A stretch of DNA of 64,000 nt from Eriocheir sinensis (GCF_024679095.1 NC_066509.1:12027408-12091407); one strand, 5' to 3'. Positions 29,408-42,214 are shown, numbered from the stretch's first letter. Notes: generated by a model from the sequence alone, not told the origin. Translations and numbers: made by a program.

Positions 29408-31815
29408 ATGTTTGGTCTCATCTGGACAACCCTGTACTGGTGGCTGCGGCCGCTGGTTAAGTGGGTCCTGCGGCGCACCACTGGCCTGTGTGAGCTCCAG
29501 CGCGTGTGTTACGGCGAGCAGAAGGGTGCGACGCGGACCTGTGGCGTGGGTGTGTTAATGTTATGTTTCGTATTGGTTATAATTATTTGTGGGTTATATA
29601 TTTTTTTTTTCTTGTTCTAGTTTTGTTTCTTTCCTCTCCTCTTCCTTTCTTCTTTCTCTCCATCTCTTCTCTCATTTCCTCTCTCCCATTTTCATTCCCT
29701 CCCTCTTTCCATTAACTCCCTTCTCCATTTCCTTTCCTCTTTCTCCTCCCTCTCCCCATTCCTTCCACCTTCCCTCCCTCTCTATCTCTTACCCCTTCTT
29801 TCCTCCCTCTCCCCTTACCCTCCACCTTCCTTCTCTCTTACTACCTCTCCTCCATTCCTTCTACCTGTCCTCCCCCTTTCCATTACCTCCTTTCTCCTTT
29901 TCCTCTCTCTCTCACTTCATCCTTTCATCTCTCTCCTCTTCCCTCCCTCCCTGACACATCCCTTCTCTCCCTCCCCACAGAGTTCTCCCTCCAGCACAGC
30001 CGCAGTCCAGAGATCCAGAAGTGCGTCAAGTACATCGACGGGAAGTGCCAGGAACGCAGCCTCAGCCAGGAGCTCATCTACTATGTCGTCTTTGCCATCG
30101 TCAAGATTAAGGGCATCAACACCAAGGCTCATAAGGGGTGAGGAGAACGGTTTATTTATTTGTTTATTTATCCAAGTACATTCTAACACCATCATGCATT
30201 CCTTATCTCTTTTCAAGCCTTTTCCAACCTCGTCATACTTTAACCTGATCTTACTGAACCTATTACCAAACCCATTCTAACCTGACCTTGCCTAACCTCA
30301 TCCAAGCCTTCCTAGCCTCACCATCAAGCCTTTTCTAACCCCATCATCCATTAGTCTGACCTTACCTAACCTCTATTCAAGCTTTTACTAACCCTGTCAT
30401 CCATAAACAACCTAACCTAACCTAACCTTACCTAACCTCCATCCAAGCCTTCCTAGCCTCACCATCAAGCCTTTTCTAACCCCATCATCCATTAATCTAA
30501 CCTTACCTAACCTCTATGCAAGCTTTTTCTAACCCTGTCATCCATAAACATAACCTAATGTAACCTAACCTTACCTTACCTAACCTTACCTTACCCAACC
30601 TAACCTAACCTTACCTAACCTCCATCCAAGCCTTCCTAGCCTCACCATCAAGCCTTTTCTAACCCCATCACCCATTAGTCTAACCTTACCTAACCTCTAT
30701 TCAAGCTTTTACTAACCCTGTCATCCATAAACCTAACCTAACCTCTTCCAAGCACTCTCTAACCCTTTCATCCCTCCCCAGGTTCTCCGATGTGTTGGGT
30801 GAGTGCCTGACGCAGATCTGGGGTTACCGACAGCTGGTGGCGGAGGTTGAGGCGCGGCGCAAAGAGCCTTACGATGCTGTCAACCCCCAACACGAACAGA
30901 AGCTGAAGGCACTCTGGGACCACATGATGCCAGACACGCACCTGGAGGTGACACTGAGGCCCTTGCTCCCATGTTACAAGCTCTCCCTTCACTCCTATGT
31001 TACAAGCTCTCCCTTCCTAGGCCATAGATACTTGATGCACTCTCTCCCTTATGTTTTATGGTAAAAGCTCTCCCTTCCTAGGCCATAGACACTTGATGCA
31101 CTCTCTCCCTTCACTCCTATGTTAAAAGCTCTCCCTCCCTAGGCCATAGACACTTGATGCACTCTCTCCCTTCACTCCTATGTTAAAAGCTCTCCCTTCC
31201 TAGGCCATAGACACTTGAAGCACTCTCTCCCTTCACTCCTATGTTAAAAGCTCTCCCTTCCTAGGCCATAGACACTTGATGCACTCTCTCCCTTATGTTT
31301 TATGTTAAAAGCTCTCCCTTCCTAGGCCATAGACACTTGAAGCACTCTCTCCCTTCACTCCTATGTTAAAAGCTCTCCCTTCCTAGGCCATAGACACTTG
31401 ATGCACTCTCTCCCTTCACTTCTATGTTCAAAGCTCTCCCTTCCTTACTCTCATAATAAAGAAAAAAGAATAGCTATACAAATGGATAAAGTTGTTGAAT
31501 ATAAAAGAAAGAAAGCTAGAAAGGAAGAGGGAAGGAAGGAGTAGGATAAGGAGAGAAAGAAGAAATGTGTAGAAAAAGATACAAAAAAAATATGAATCAC
31601 TTACAAAATAAATAAATGGATAAAATATAATAAATAAAGCTGTTGATGTGACCTGACCTGACCTGAGCTCCTCCCTGCCAGGCACGGGTCACCAAGCAGT
31701 GGCAGATGATTGGCTTCCAGGGCGACGACCCACAGACTGACTTCAGAGGCATGGGTGTGCTGGGCCTGGAGAACCTGCTGTGAGTGGATTCATTCATTTA
31801 TTTTGTTTTATTTAG

Positions 31816-31870
<55 letters not shown>

Positions 31871-33161
31871 TTCACCACCAAGGCCTGATCAGGAGCTGGA
31901 CTTGTCACTACCAGCCAGTACCCTCCCAATTATATCACGGCTCATTATGGTGTATCTCTGGGTGTTGGCGGGACCTTCACACATCACACTCCCTTGGTCC
32001 CCCATGCTCAAGGTGGGACAGTAACCACTCCTTGGCAGTGGAAAAACCTTGGCTGAGTGAGACTTGACCCTGAGGCTGAGCAGAATGTTTTACCAGAAGC
32101 CTTTTGTAATAAATTTGTGTAGTGTCTTATCTGTGCATCCTCAACCCCAACTAATGCTGTGCTCCCTCGGCAGGTTCTTCGCAGAGCAACACAACAGCGC
32201 AGCGAGACACGTGCTGGCCAGGTCACTACATCCAAAGTGGGGGTGAGTTGACCTGACCTCACTAGTAATAGGAATAATATAGTATAGTCACTGTGAACTG
32301 GGTTGACCCACAAGCCTTCTCTTCCTTCAGTTCTTTCCTTCCTCCTTCCTCTCCTCCTCCTTAACTACACATTCTCAAACACACATCAGCATTTCTTTCC
32401 TCCTTCCTTCAAGCCTTCTCTTCCCTCATTTCTTTCCTTCTTTCTTCCTCTCCTCTCCTCTCCTCCTTAACTAAACATTCTCAAACACACACCAGCACTT
32501 CTTTCTTTCCTCCTCTTCCTTCCTCTCTTCTCTCCCTTCCTTCATAGCTAAGGGAGATAGTTATGATATAGGTTGGTATTGTCAAACGCTTCTGCCTCTC
32601 AAAGTAACTATTTCCAAAGGCCAAAAAGGAGATAAATCCTGTTCTAATGAGTGTTCTTTTAGGTTTAGTGTACAGAAGAAGGGTCAAACTACCACCAGGG
32701 TCATTAAAGTACCCCTGGAAATGCCCACAACTCCTTCGAAAACCTTGTTAAATGTGTGTGCTCAACTAAGTCACTAGGGCACCACTATCAAATCTGGCAC
32801 CATTAAGTCTATGGTCCTAGTAAACCTATGGCATTACTAAGTCTATTATTGCATTACTCAAGTCACTATGGCACCTTTAAATCTATATGGCACCCTAAAT
32901 TCCCTTCTGGCATCCCCTCAATCTCGCCTCTTCTCCTCGTGTTGGCAGGTATTCGTTCGCCATCGTGGGCATCAACATCACACACCTCGCTTACAGCCTC
33001 CTGCTCGCCGGGGATGCAAAGACGCACTTCTACAATGCCTCCAAGCGCTTTCTGGAGGTGCGGGCGTTCCACCAATTCTACTGCCACCTCTTCTTTGCCT
33101 TCGACGAGATGTGGCGGCAGGAACGGCCTCGCGACATCATGGAGTTCTCGCGCGTAAGGGA
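29408..33161 (+). CDS. ELMOD2: ELMO domain-containing protein 2-like (Arf/Arl GAP), six exons, 3' end lost in gap
   Basis: ELMOD proteins stimulate GTP hydrolysis by Arf and Arl GTPases. Exons: 29,408-29,549; 29,981-30,137; 30,782-30,947; 31,682-31,779; 32,174-32,242; 32,949-33,161. All introns are GT-AG with matching phases, giving 281 residues plus two bases, close to vertebrate ELMOD2 (about 290). The N-terminus MFGLIWTTLYWWLRPLVKWV is hydrophobic/aromatic, followed by CELQRV. Exon 4 holds the family GAP motif WQMIGFQGDDPQTDFRG with the conserved Arg at position 177, then GMGVLGLENLLFF. HPKWGYSFAIVGINITHLAYSL and FHQFYCHLFFAFDEMW complete the ELMO domain. The sequence continues as FSRVR into the gap. 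GTAAGG at 33,154 resembles a donor but aligns with coding sequence in relatives. Roughly the last 10-20 codons and the stop are missing. No disabling changes were seen. Confidence 0.93.
29550..29980 (+). other. Intron 2 of the ELMOD2-like gene, pyrimidine-rich
   Basis: Donor G|GTGTGT at 29,550. The last 370 bp are T/C-rich (CTCTTCCCTCC-type) up to the acceptor CCCCACAG at 29,980. Confidence 0.85.
30138..30781 (+). other. Intron 3 of the ELMOD2-like gene with CCTAA-like repeats
   Basis: About 110-bp blocks (AAGCCTTCCTAGCCTCACC ... CTGTCATCCATAAAC) recur at about 30,304, 30,444 and 30,628. They are joined by runs of CCTAA/CCTTA, the complement of the arthropod telomere unit TTAGG. Confidence 0.8.
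30956..31445 (+). repeat. 61-bp minisatellite in an ELMOD2 intron
   Basis: The landmark GGCCATAGA recurs at 31,020, 31,081, 31,142, 31,203, 31,264, 31,325 and 31,386, exactly 61 bp apart each time. Two unit types alternate (CTTCACTCCTATGTTAAAAG or CTTATGTTTTATGTTAAAAG). It begins within 10 bp of the exon 3 donor. Confidence 0.97.
31818..31869. repeat. (GT)n microsatellite in an ELMOD2 intron
   Basis: About 52 bp of GT following the exon 4 donor. Confidence 0.97.
32243..32948 (+). other. Last visible intron of the ELMOD2-like gene
   Basis: Contains a duplicated unit of about 99 bp (CAAGCCTTCTCTTCC at 32,311 and 32,410, with CATTCTCAAACACACA) and short degenerate repeats of AAGTCTATGGCAC type at 32,760-32,890. 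Confidence 0.8.
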
Positions 33162-33261
33162 NNNNNNNNNNNNNNNNNNNNNNNNNNNNNNNNNNNNNNN
33201 NNNNNNNNNNNNNNNNNNNNNNNNNNNNNNNNNNNNNNNNNNNNNNNNNNNNNNNNNNNNN
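33162..33261. other. Assembly gap of 100 N
   Basis: Exactly 100 N, the usual placeholder for a gap of unknown size. It interrupts the last ELMOD2 exon. Sequence after it does not resume the coding frame. Confidence 0.99.
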
Positions 33262-34185
33262 CCATCATTCAAATAAGTGTTTTTGTCCTTGTTTGTCAAT
33301 TATTCCCCTTGTTTTTGTCGTTTCGGTGTGTGTCTGGAACGAGTCACTTTTGCATGTGAAAGGAAGGGGAATGGAGAGAGGAGAAGGAAAGGGGAAGGGA
33401 AGTTGACAGTCGAGGAAAGAAGTAAATTATGGGAGAGAAAAGAAAAAGGATAGGGAGGAAGGACTAAGAAGAAGGGGAAGAGGAAGAAGCTGGAGAGGAA
33501 GGAGAGTATGGACCTAGGGGAGGACGGAAAAGGACTGAGGGAGAGGAAAAGGAAGAGAAGAAATAACAGGGAGGGAAGAGGAAGGCAGGCTGGTTGGTCT
33601 GAAAACACTCCCAACACCGCCCAAGTAAAAAAGGTGCTGGCGTGATGTTAGTTTATGCTCTCATTCACTTGGGCCCCTAAGGAGAGGGTCTCTTTTAATA
33701 TTACTTAACCTCTCGACTTTGTAATCATACTTCAAATTATGAGTTTTAAATCCACATATGACGCTTGACTTCCCATTCCAACCCGAACCTGGACTCACGC
33801 ATTAGCAGAGACAGGGACTCTGGGAATATGGAATAACACGAATTGATCCTCTCATGAAATATACAAAATATCCTTAATTTTGCACTCAGGTACATTTCTG
33901 GAAGAAATTGCTAAATTGCTCAGGAAAAAAGCAGACAACCAACCTCGTCTGGAAATTACCACAACTAATAGAAACATTAAGCAACATAATTCCACCAATC
34001 ACATGACTCGGCGAGGATGATTTGATAAAGGATATGTATAAAACAGCCGTGAAACTTATATATGTATTTCACGTATACCTTCGCTCCCTTTCACCGGGCT
34101 CAGGATACGGGCGTGCAGGGGCTGTGACCAGGAGGGATGAATGGTTGGCCGCCCGACGCCTCGCCAAACACTTCACCCTCTACCA
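33262..34185. other. Post-gap sequence: purine-rich then unique
   Basis: 33,355-33,590 is A/G-rich. The rest is unique without a supported gene. The missing end and 3' UTR of ELMOD2 were not identified here. Confidence 0.45.
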
Positions 34186-34540
34186 CCGCTGCATACCGTC
34201 CTTCACTGGAGAGTCACCAATACACACGTTCATAGCACCTGCACTACAACCTCCACTACACCGCTGCCTCCCGTCCTTCACTGGAGAGTCACCAATACAC
34301 ACGTTCATAGCACCTGCACTACAACCTCCACCACACCGCTGCCTCCCGTCCTTCACTGGAGAGTCACCGATACACGTTCTGCACCTGCACTACAACCTCC
34401 ACCACACCGCTGCCTCCCGTCCTTCACTGGAGAGTCACCGATACACACGTTCATAGCACCTGCACTACAACCTCCACTACACCGCAGCCTCCCTTCCTTC
34501 ACTCGTCAACGACAGTACACACATTCACTGCACGTGCTGC
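34186..34540. repeat. 75-bp minisatellite, about 4.7 units
   Basis: The landmark CCGCTGC starts units at 34,186, 34,261, 34,336 and about 34,407 (this unit has a small deletion), with the variant CCGCAGC at 34,482. A unit of 75 bp keeps all three forward frames in phase, so repeat peptides of 25 residues appear in two frames. Coding is not supported. Confidence 0.93.
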
Positions 34541-34545
34541 GGCCA

Positions 34546-34850
34546 GGAAGCGGTACGATCTTGGGGTCTACTTCCTCATGTATACTTCGGTGTGAATTTT
34601 GTATATGAGGAATGGTGGCCAGACGCTGGAGTGGTACGCATAGATTAAGTTTTTATTCTGCTCATTTTGCCACTTTCATTCACCAGGAGTCTGTGCGGTT
34701 TTGGGTTCCTACTTTCACGGGTACACTGATGTGAATTTTGTATATGCAGAAAGGCGGTCAAGTATATAGAGTGGTTCGCATAGATTGACTTTCCATTCCT
34801 TTATTTTTACGATTGTTATTCACCAAAGGATTGAAACCCATCCTGGCATG
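34546..34850. repeat. Two diverged tandem copies, about 145 bp
   Basis: GTGTGAATTTTGTATATGAG / GATGTGAATTTTGTATATGC and GTGGTACGCATAGATTAAG / GTGGTTCGCATAGATTGAC recur in order. Confidence 0.75.
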
Positions 34851-35510
34851 CGCTAGATCTTGGTTACAGGAACTGGATTTCATTAATGCAATTCCAGTGA
34901 GCCATTTTCAGTGCGTTATCTGAATATTCACTCTGCAAAACCTCGAATTATTTAAACATCGCGTGAACTCCATCCCGCCCTGGAGCCGATGTGGAGGAGG
35001 TCATGGTGGGAATACACAAACCATTTAATCGGACATACCAGCCGGCAATTCCTGACAATGTACACCCAACGGCATTCCCGGCGTATCCAATCCTCCCCTG
35101 CTGCAGTTTCACCTTCACTTCTTGGCCTTCACCTCTTTCGATACTTAAAATATTTTCTCTATAAGGCTTTCAATTCTTCCTTCACCCCCTTCATCAACTG
35201 TCTAGTCAATAGTTATCTCCGGCAAGGTCATTCATGTCAATTGGAACACGCCTCCGCCTGATGAAATGACAAATGCTAAACGGAGCGACACACAGAAACT
35301 CAATCGCGCAATACATTAGCTGATTATGTTTCACGTGACGGCAAAAGGCTTTTAATGATCCACTATTTTGCAAACTGATCACACTCACTCCACTCTGCTC
35401 CACCAGTACCTCCATCCCGTCCACCTCCACTCTACAACTGCCAACGTCACATAACAGTTTTCCCTCTCCATTTCAATGCTGTTTCCTTCCATCCTTTCCA
35501 CCATATCCAC
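34851..35510. other. Unique sequence, nothing recognised
   Basis: No supported gene or repeat. Confidence 0.45.
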
Positions 35511-35512
35511 CA

Positions 35513-35830
<318 letters not shown>

Positions 35831-35914
35831 CAGTCACAAGTTATCTCGCTCTGTTTCAATGATAATTCCCTTTGCATCCCTTCTATTATACCAATGCGAA
35901 GATTCTTTACAAAC

Positions 35915-36235
35915 CTTGCTACCAGAGGCAAGGTGCTTGACCACCTACTCTTCATGCGGATCCACAAATAACCGCTGAAACTTCAGAGATCTGAGCAGTC
36001 CGAGTTCACGCGACATAAGTCGATAACTGATCATATGCAAGCTCTTCGCGTACGGGTGGAGCGCTGACGTTATTTTCGACAGGTGATGCTGTAGCCTATG
36101 CCGATCTAAGGAAAGCGTTTGATTCAGTGCATCGTGAATCACTCTGAGATTTCCTGCGACTCTGTGGCATTCCTGCAAAGATCGTTGAACTGTTGACCGA
36201 CGTCTACTCTCGAAGTGCGAGTGATGTGGTGTGTG
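35915..36235 (+). mobile_element. RTE-like LINE fragment, reverse transcriptase
   Basis: A frame with one shift reads [12 protein letters not shown], then ALRVRVERR, then AVAYADLRKAFDSVHRESL, and LRLCGIPAKIVELLTDVYS. These are successive RT blocks (finger and palm, with the D of DLRKAFD) of a LINE family common in decapods. Both ends are lost. A stop replaces a Trp in HRESL*DF. The family name is inferred from recall. Confidence 0.75.
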
Positions 36236-36280
36236 TGTTGGGTGTGTGTGCGTGTAGGGGGGGTTATATCCAACTTCTGT

Positions 36281-36282
<2 letters not shown>

Positions 36283-36321
<39 letters not shown>
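36283..36321. repeat. (GT)n microsatellite
   Basis: GT repeats next to the RT fragment. Confidence 0.95.
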
Positions 36322-36322
<1 letters not shown>

Positions 36323-36655
36323 CCTTGACCCCTTTGCAGGAACACTCCATAAAGAACAATCGCTCTAAATTTATTTATCGTGGAATAATAACTTTTCTCG
36401 GGAAGACTTTTAAAGGGTTAGCGAAAAAGTCTTCAAGATTGCGTGGAAGCTTTCCGTAATGTGATTGATTTCGGAGATTTAATGAAAAACGATGATTTTC
36501 CTCGCTCTTAAAGGGGAGACTTTTAAGAAGAGAAGTGTGGAGTGGAATACAGAGCTTAGAGGAGTAAAAATTGCGTCTCCACTATACGAGGCGTCAGTCC
36601 ATAAAAGCTTGTGGATAAGAATGTAAAAAAAATAACAACACATCCAAAACGGGAC

Positions 36656-36746
<91 letters not shown>

Positions 36747-36760
36747 GTAACAATAATAAC

Positions 36761-36820
<60 letters not shown>
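36656..36820. repeat. (AAT)n microsatellite
   Basis: About 165 bp of AAT with one AAC-containing interruption (36,745-36,765). Confidence 0.98.
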
Positions 36821-36821
<1 letters not shown>

Positions 36822-37750
36822 CACCAGTCAGCCATCCCGCGTAAGCGTGGTCGTTGTCAAGGCTCCGAGAGAAGGCTTCGCTGAGGTACATCAAACACTC
36901 TCCACGCATAGCTATTGATGCCGCCTTGAGGGCCCACAGAGCTGTTTTTCTAGTCATATCTTGGCGCGTTATCCTTAAATTCAAATGTGTGTTTTCCTTC
37001 TCTGTCCGTCCCTTTGTTTGTCCTTATCTCGGACTGTCCGTCTCCTCCCCGCCAAGACAAACACGTGTCATATCTCTTTGGTGTCTTCTTTTCTTTCTAT
37101 TGCCTTAAGTATGTATTTTTAAAGATACATGTGTATATTACTTTTATTTTCTTTCACTCGTTCTGGAAGTGATCCTCGAATTTTTTTTTCAGTTTTATAT
37201 TACCGGAGTACTTTTTTCATATAGATGTATGGTAATTTTTTTAACAGATGCTCCTTCAACTTTATTGCTTTCTTATATCCTAGTCTCGGTACTCTTGTCT
37301 CCCGCTCTTCAATCCACGCTCCTCTTTGATCCACTGTCCATCTCTACGTACCATCCGCACCGCCTCCGTACCATCCGTATCTCCTGGCCATCAGCGCCTC
37401 AAGGCAGCATCCGGTATCGCCTGGAGCACATATCTCAGTCTTGGTTTATTCAGCGTGACTCTCTGGCCCAGCCAGGGTTACCGAGGTTGTGTACCGCCAC
37501 GCCCTCACTGCCGGACAGGGAAGGGACGTTTTCATCTCGACGGAAAATAAAGATTTCTTGGAATTTTTATTTGTGAACACTTTCCTTTCTCTTTCTCCGC
37601 CGTCAGGAGAAAGGAGGGTCACTGCAAAGGTTCCTTGGGGGTTATTTTTAGCTCGGCAACTGGTGAATATTAAAGGTTTTTGAGTTGTTCGTTTGGTGCC
37701 ACTATATATTTTGTACGTATTGGCGAATTTCGTAAATGCTAACTAACGAA
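36821..37750. other. Unique sequence, nothing recognised
   Basis: Open frames at 37,169-37,683 show no domain that I recognise. Confidence 0.4.
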
Positions 37751-37754
37751 CCAA

Positions 37755-38098
37755 TGGGGAACATACGCCTGTAGGCGTGTCGCTTCACTCACTCACCGTC
37801 CATTCTCCCGGCGGTCCACCCGAGCAAGATCCCATGCAGCTGCCCCATCCATCCCAAGTCCTTCCCGGCTGACTTGCCCCAGTCATGAGATACGTGAGCG
37901 TTGCCTTGGTCTCCTCCACTCAGGGTTGTCTGACACAGAAACAACCCTGTGAGCAGAATCGACGTCCGGGAGGCGTGCCACGTACCCATGTAACCGTAAT
38001 AGGCGTTCACGGACTAAGCAGGTAATAGGCCTCGATTCAGTTTCATCGCGTAGTCGCTGGTTCGACACAAATTCATGCCAGCGATACCTCATGATCCT
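37755..38098 (-). mobile_element. RTE-like LINE fragment, C-terminal end
   Basis: On the minus strand: MRYRWHEFVSNQRLRDET, SRPITCLVRERLLRLHGYVA, DNPEWRRPRQRS, then with a frameshift LGWMGQLHG and near the end VSEATR. This is the C-terminal tail of the LINE type whose RT piece lies at 35,915-36,235, in opposite orientation. Family membership is inferred from recalled decapod elements. Confidence 0.7.
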
Positions 38099-38124
38099 GC
38101 AAAGTAACTTGATTTATTTTTAAT

Positions 38125-38375
38125 ATAATTCATTAATATATTATATTATTCAAAAATGGAATTTAAACCCAATTGATGGTATTAAACGTCAAATAAACTT
38201 CTTGTTACATATATTTTATGTATTGTGAAATTTAAAGTGCTGTATTTACGATACGTCATCATGGGGTATCGTAAATACAGCACTCTAATTCACAATACTC
38301 AAATGTAACAAGAACGTTAACATTCAACAATCAGGTTTACATGCCATTTTGTATATTATATAAAATACTCAAATA
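38125..38375. mobile_element. Palindromic foldback, MITE-like
   Basis: A 19-bp perfect inverted repeat (AGTGCTGTATTTACGATAC, 38,236-38,254, and its complement at 38,266-38,284) surrounds an 11-nt loop. Imperfect arms extend outward through ATTGTGAA/TTCACAAT, CTTGTTACAT/ATGTAACAAG and AATGG...TAAACC to about 110 bp each side. AT-rich, non-coding. It resembles a miniature inverted-repeat transposon, but no target duplication was verified. Confidence 0.65.
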
Positions 38376-38399
38376 TTAAACTCCAACTATAGCGCTTAC

Positions 38400-39020
<621 letters not shown>

Positions 39021-40771
39021 TTCTCGTGCTACAAACACCTCTCAGCATCCTGGCGTACCCTAAGGCCGACAGATAATAAATAACTCAAACGTTCCAATAT
39101 TTATCGATGGTTCAAACACTAACCTCGAAGAAATCGTAGAGTAAAATGCTTGTGTGTGGTTTTAGAATTTTCAGCAAATAAATATTAAAAAAAGAAGCAT
39201 GAATAATTTAAAATGTAATAAATCTTTAACTCGGACATTATTTTTAACTGGTAGATCATAATATTTGTTTTAGTGTACAAATATTCGATCAGTTTTATTT
39301 AAATATTTCGCATTTCATAAGAGCGCAAATACACAAAAAAATCTCGAACTATTTTACGCATAGATCTCTTGGAATTACTTTGTGCTCAGGCTCGTATGAA
39401 TTATTTATGGCTTGGAATGCATCAAGAGCTTATATTTACTCTTTCTTAAAGGTGAGGCAAGGTTCTCCCTCATTAATAGCAAATTCATTCCACCTCGGTG
39501 CAACTCAGTGAACAGCTCACGTCCGCGAATACAACAATGTTTGACACAAAGGAGATTATAACGTTTAAAATTTACACATTCCTTGAAATCTCTGTTAACA
39601 ATGTTCCGTCTATTTCTGTTGCTAAATAATGTGTTATTCCTGCCACTTATAAATATTTTTCAAACAAAGTTATTGAAATGCTTCCAAGTGATGTTTGAAG
39701 TTCATAGAAGATAAAATAGTTAATACATTATATCAGAAAACAGAGCGGAATGGAGATGAAAAGGAGGGTTAGATAAGTCAATGATTTATATACGTTATCA
39801 AAATTACGAAGGATTCAAACATCATTAGGGCCATATTATAAAGGAATCGCAAACTATGTGAACAACTAAGGTGAACAAAAAGCATACGATGACATTCATA
39901 ACCAACTACATTATGACAATCATTAATTTTGGTGGGATTTCGCTTCGTGTATGCATGCAATGTAAGCTGTACAGAACACTGAACTCCGTGATCTATTTAC
40001 AGGATGCAATTAGATGAAAAATCGTGATTAAAACCCTTTGGAATGATTATTTTTTTCTCCTTTACTTCTTTTCTTTCCTTCGTCCTCCCTTCCTTCTTTC
40101 ATTCATTCATTCATTCAATTTTTTTCTTTCTTCCATATATCCTCTCTTCCTTCCTCCCTTCTTCTTTTCTTCCTTCCCTTTCCCTACACTCCTTTCCTTC
40201 CCTTTTCTCTCTTTTATTTTCCGTTCTCTTCCCCTTCTTTCCTTTCCATTTCCTTCCTCCATCCTCACTCAGTAAATCATGAATCAAGTACGTTACCTAT
40301 GTGTCCCTTTCTCCTCTTCGTTTTCCTTCCCCGCTCGTTCCCTCCTTTCTTATTCATTGAACAAATCCTTCGTCCATTCTTTTTTTCTTAATTTCTTTAG
40401 TCTTTCTTCCGTCCTTCCTTCCATCTCTCACTTTTACCTTCGTTCATTTCTTCTTCCGTTTTTCCTCACTCTTACTTTTCCAAAAAATCTAGATCACTGA
40501 CGTTTTTTTTCCATTTCGAGTAATTGGAATTTGACTTTTCACAGCTACTTTAAATGACTTCTTACATTTTCTTTTCAAATATGTGTCCTTGTCTCTATTT
40601 TGGTTGCTCTACCTTCCCTTGTTTGGTTGTGTTGCCTATATATACATGTCTGTGTCTGTGTCTGAAGGTTTACATGTCAGTAGTTTTGCCTGTCTGTTAT
40701 ACTCTACTTGTGTACTTGCCTATTTATAAATTACAAGTATTAATATAAAATAAAATAAAAACTGAAATGGT

Positions 40772-40776
<5 letters not shown>
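39021..40776. other. AT-rich unique sequence with a pyrimidine tract
   Basis: 40,050-40,480 is T/C-rich. No gene or mobile element recognised. Confidence 0.45.

Positions 40777-40831
<55 letters not shown>
40777..40831. repeat. (TG)n microsatellite
   Basis: About 55 bp. A short (CA)n follows at 40,971-40,992. Confidence 0.97.
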
Positions 40832-40833
<2 letters not shown>

Positions 40834-40992
40834 TGTGTGCCTTTTTACTCGCTTCGCGCTTAGTTTCCTTTCTATCTGGCAGTGAAACATCCGTAAAAAA
40901 AATATTCAAGATAGTGATGTGAAACTGATAGCTTTAAATATCTATGTACAGTTTTTTTTATTGCATTCAAACACACACACACACACACACAC

Positions 40993-42184
40993 ATGCCTAA
41001 ATTTTTTTTATCTGTCCCTCGTTGTTCGGATTTAGATCATACCACAGAAAGCTAATACACGTCAGAATCCACAAACAAATGTATGCGCAGATGAACAAGT
41101 GAATAACAAGTAAAATACCGTTTTCTGCTTCTTTGATAAATCAATCAGGTGGTTTACTCGCCTGAGCAGAACCGAATGTCAGTTTTAGTGGAATTAAGGT
41201 TATCTATTAATTGATTTCATTACACGTGTTTTATTATGTTCAGATTTTAACTTACCACAAAGAACACTTTTTTTCTGTGTTTCACATAATGGGGTCATAA
41301 ACAGTAACGAGAGTACGGAAGTGTTAAAATAAAAAGATATTGCATGAATATAAGATATGACAGTGTTTTTTTTTCAGCATTTTTCGTTACTCATTATAGA
41401 AACACGTTATTAATTGCAAGTGCAGCCAATTACGACCTTCAGCAAAAGAGTCTGATCCTCAACTCGGCAAAAAAAGTCACTTCATTATAGAGATTTTTCC
41501 TTTATAACCAGACAATCCCGAAAAGGAGTCTGCTCACCATTATTATTTATAACAACATTTGCCAGATTCACAAACAAATATGGAAGCTTCGCCACTTCAT
41601 TCGCATATTTCCACTCGGTACTCATGCCAGAAAAAAAAAATCGCAAAAAAAAAAATGTGAGCAGCGGCCCAAACATGTACTATTCTCAAACCAATTAAAA
41701 TGTATCAATTATATTTTGACAATGTTTCATACCTAACATCTTTTTCTGAGTAGTTTCATCTCTTTATCCTTACATTTATGATTTTTTTTTTCTCGAGTAG
41801 AATTATCTCTTGAGAAATAATATTAATCTCGTAATTTCCACACTAGTCAAAAATAATTATTGTCAGAATTTTTTATCTCTTAAGTTAATTTATTTCCTTC
41901 TATTTCCGCCGAAGATTTATTTTTCAGAGGAGTTGTGCATCGTTACTTAAGGTACGAATCGTAAACGTGCACAGCAACTGCCGAACATACGTTGATCCCT
42001 TGTTATGTTTATGATAGAAACCAGAAGCAAGCATCGCAATAACATGAGTTTTAATGACGGAATGCGCCGTCGACAACATGATGTTTTCAGCTTCACCCTT
42101 TGATCACCTGACAACATGAAAGCAAGGTGTCCCACGCTAAGTACGTATAATAATGTTAGGAGGGATGTGTGTAGCATCGTGTTT
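40993..42184. other. AT-rich unique sequence, nothing recognised
   Basis: No supported feature on either strand. Confidence 0.45.
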
Positions 42185-42214
42185 GGGGGTGGGTTGGGGG
42201 TGGGGGAGTAGTAA

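Noticed and set aside
33154..33161. GTAAGG as a splice donor at the end of ELMOD2 exon 6
   Set aside because: The reading frame through it (SRVR followed by GA) fits the conserved C-terminus of ELMOD2, so coding continuation into the gap is more likely. It is kept as a caveat.
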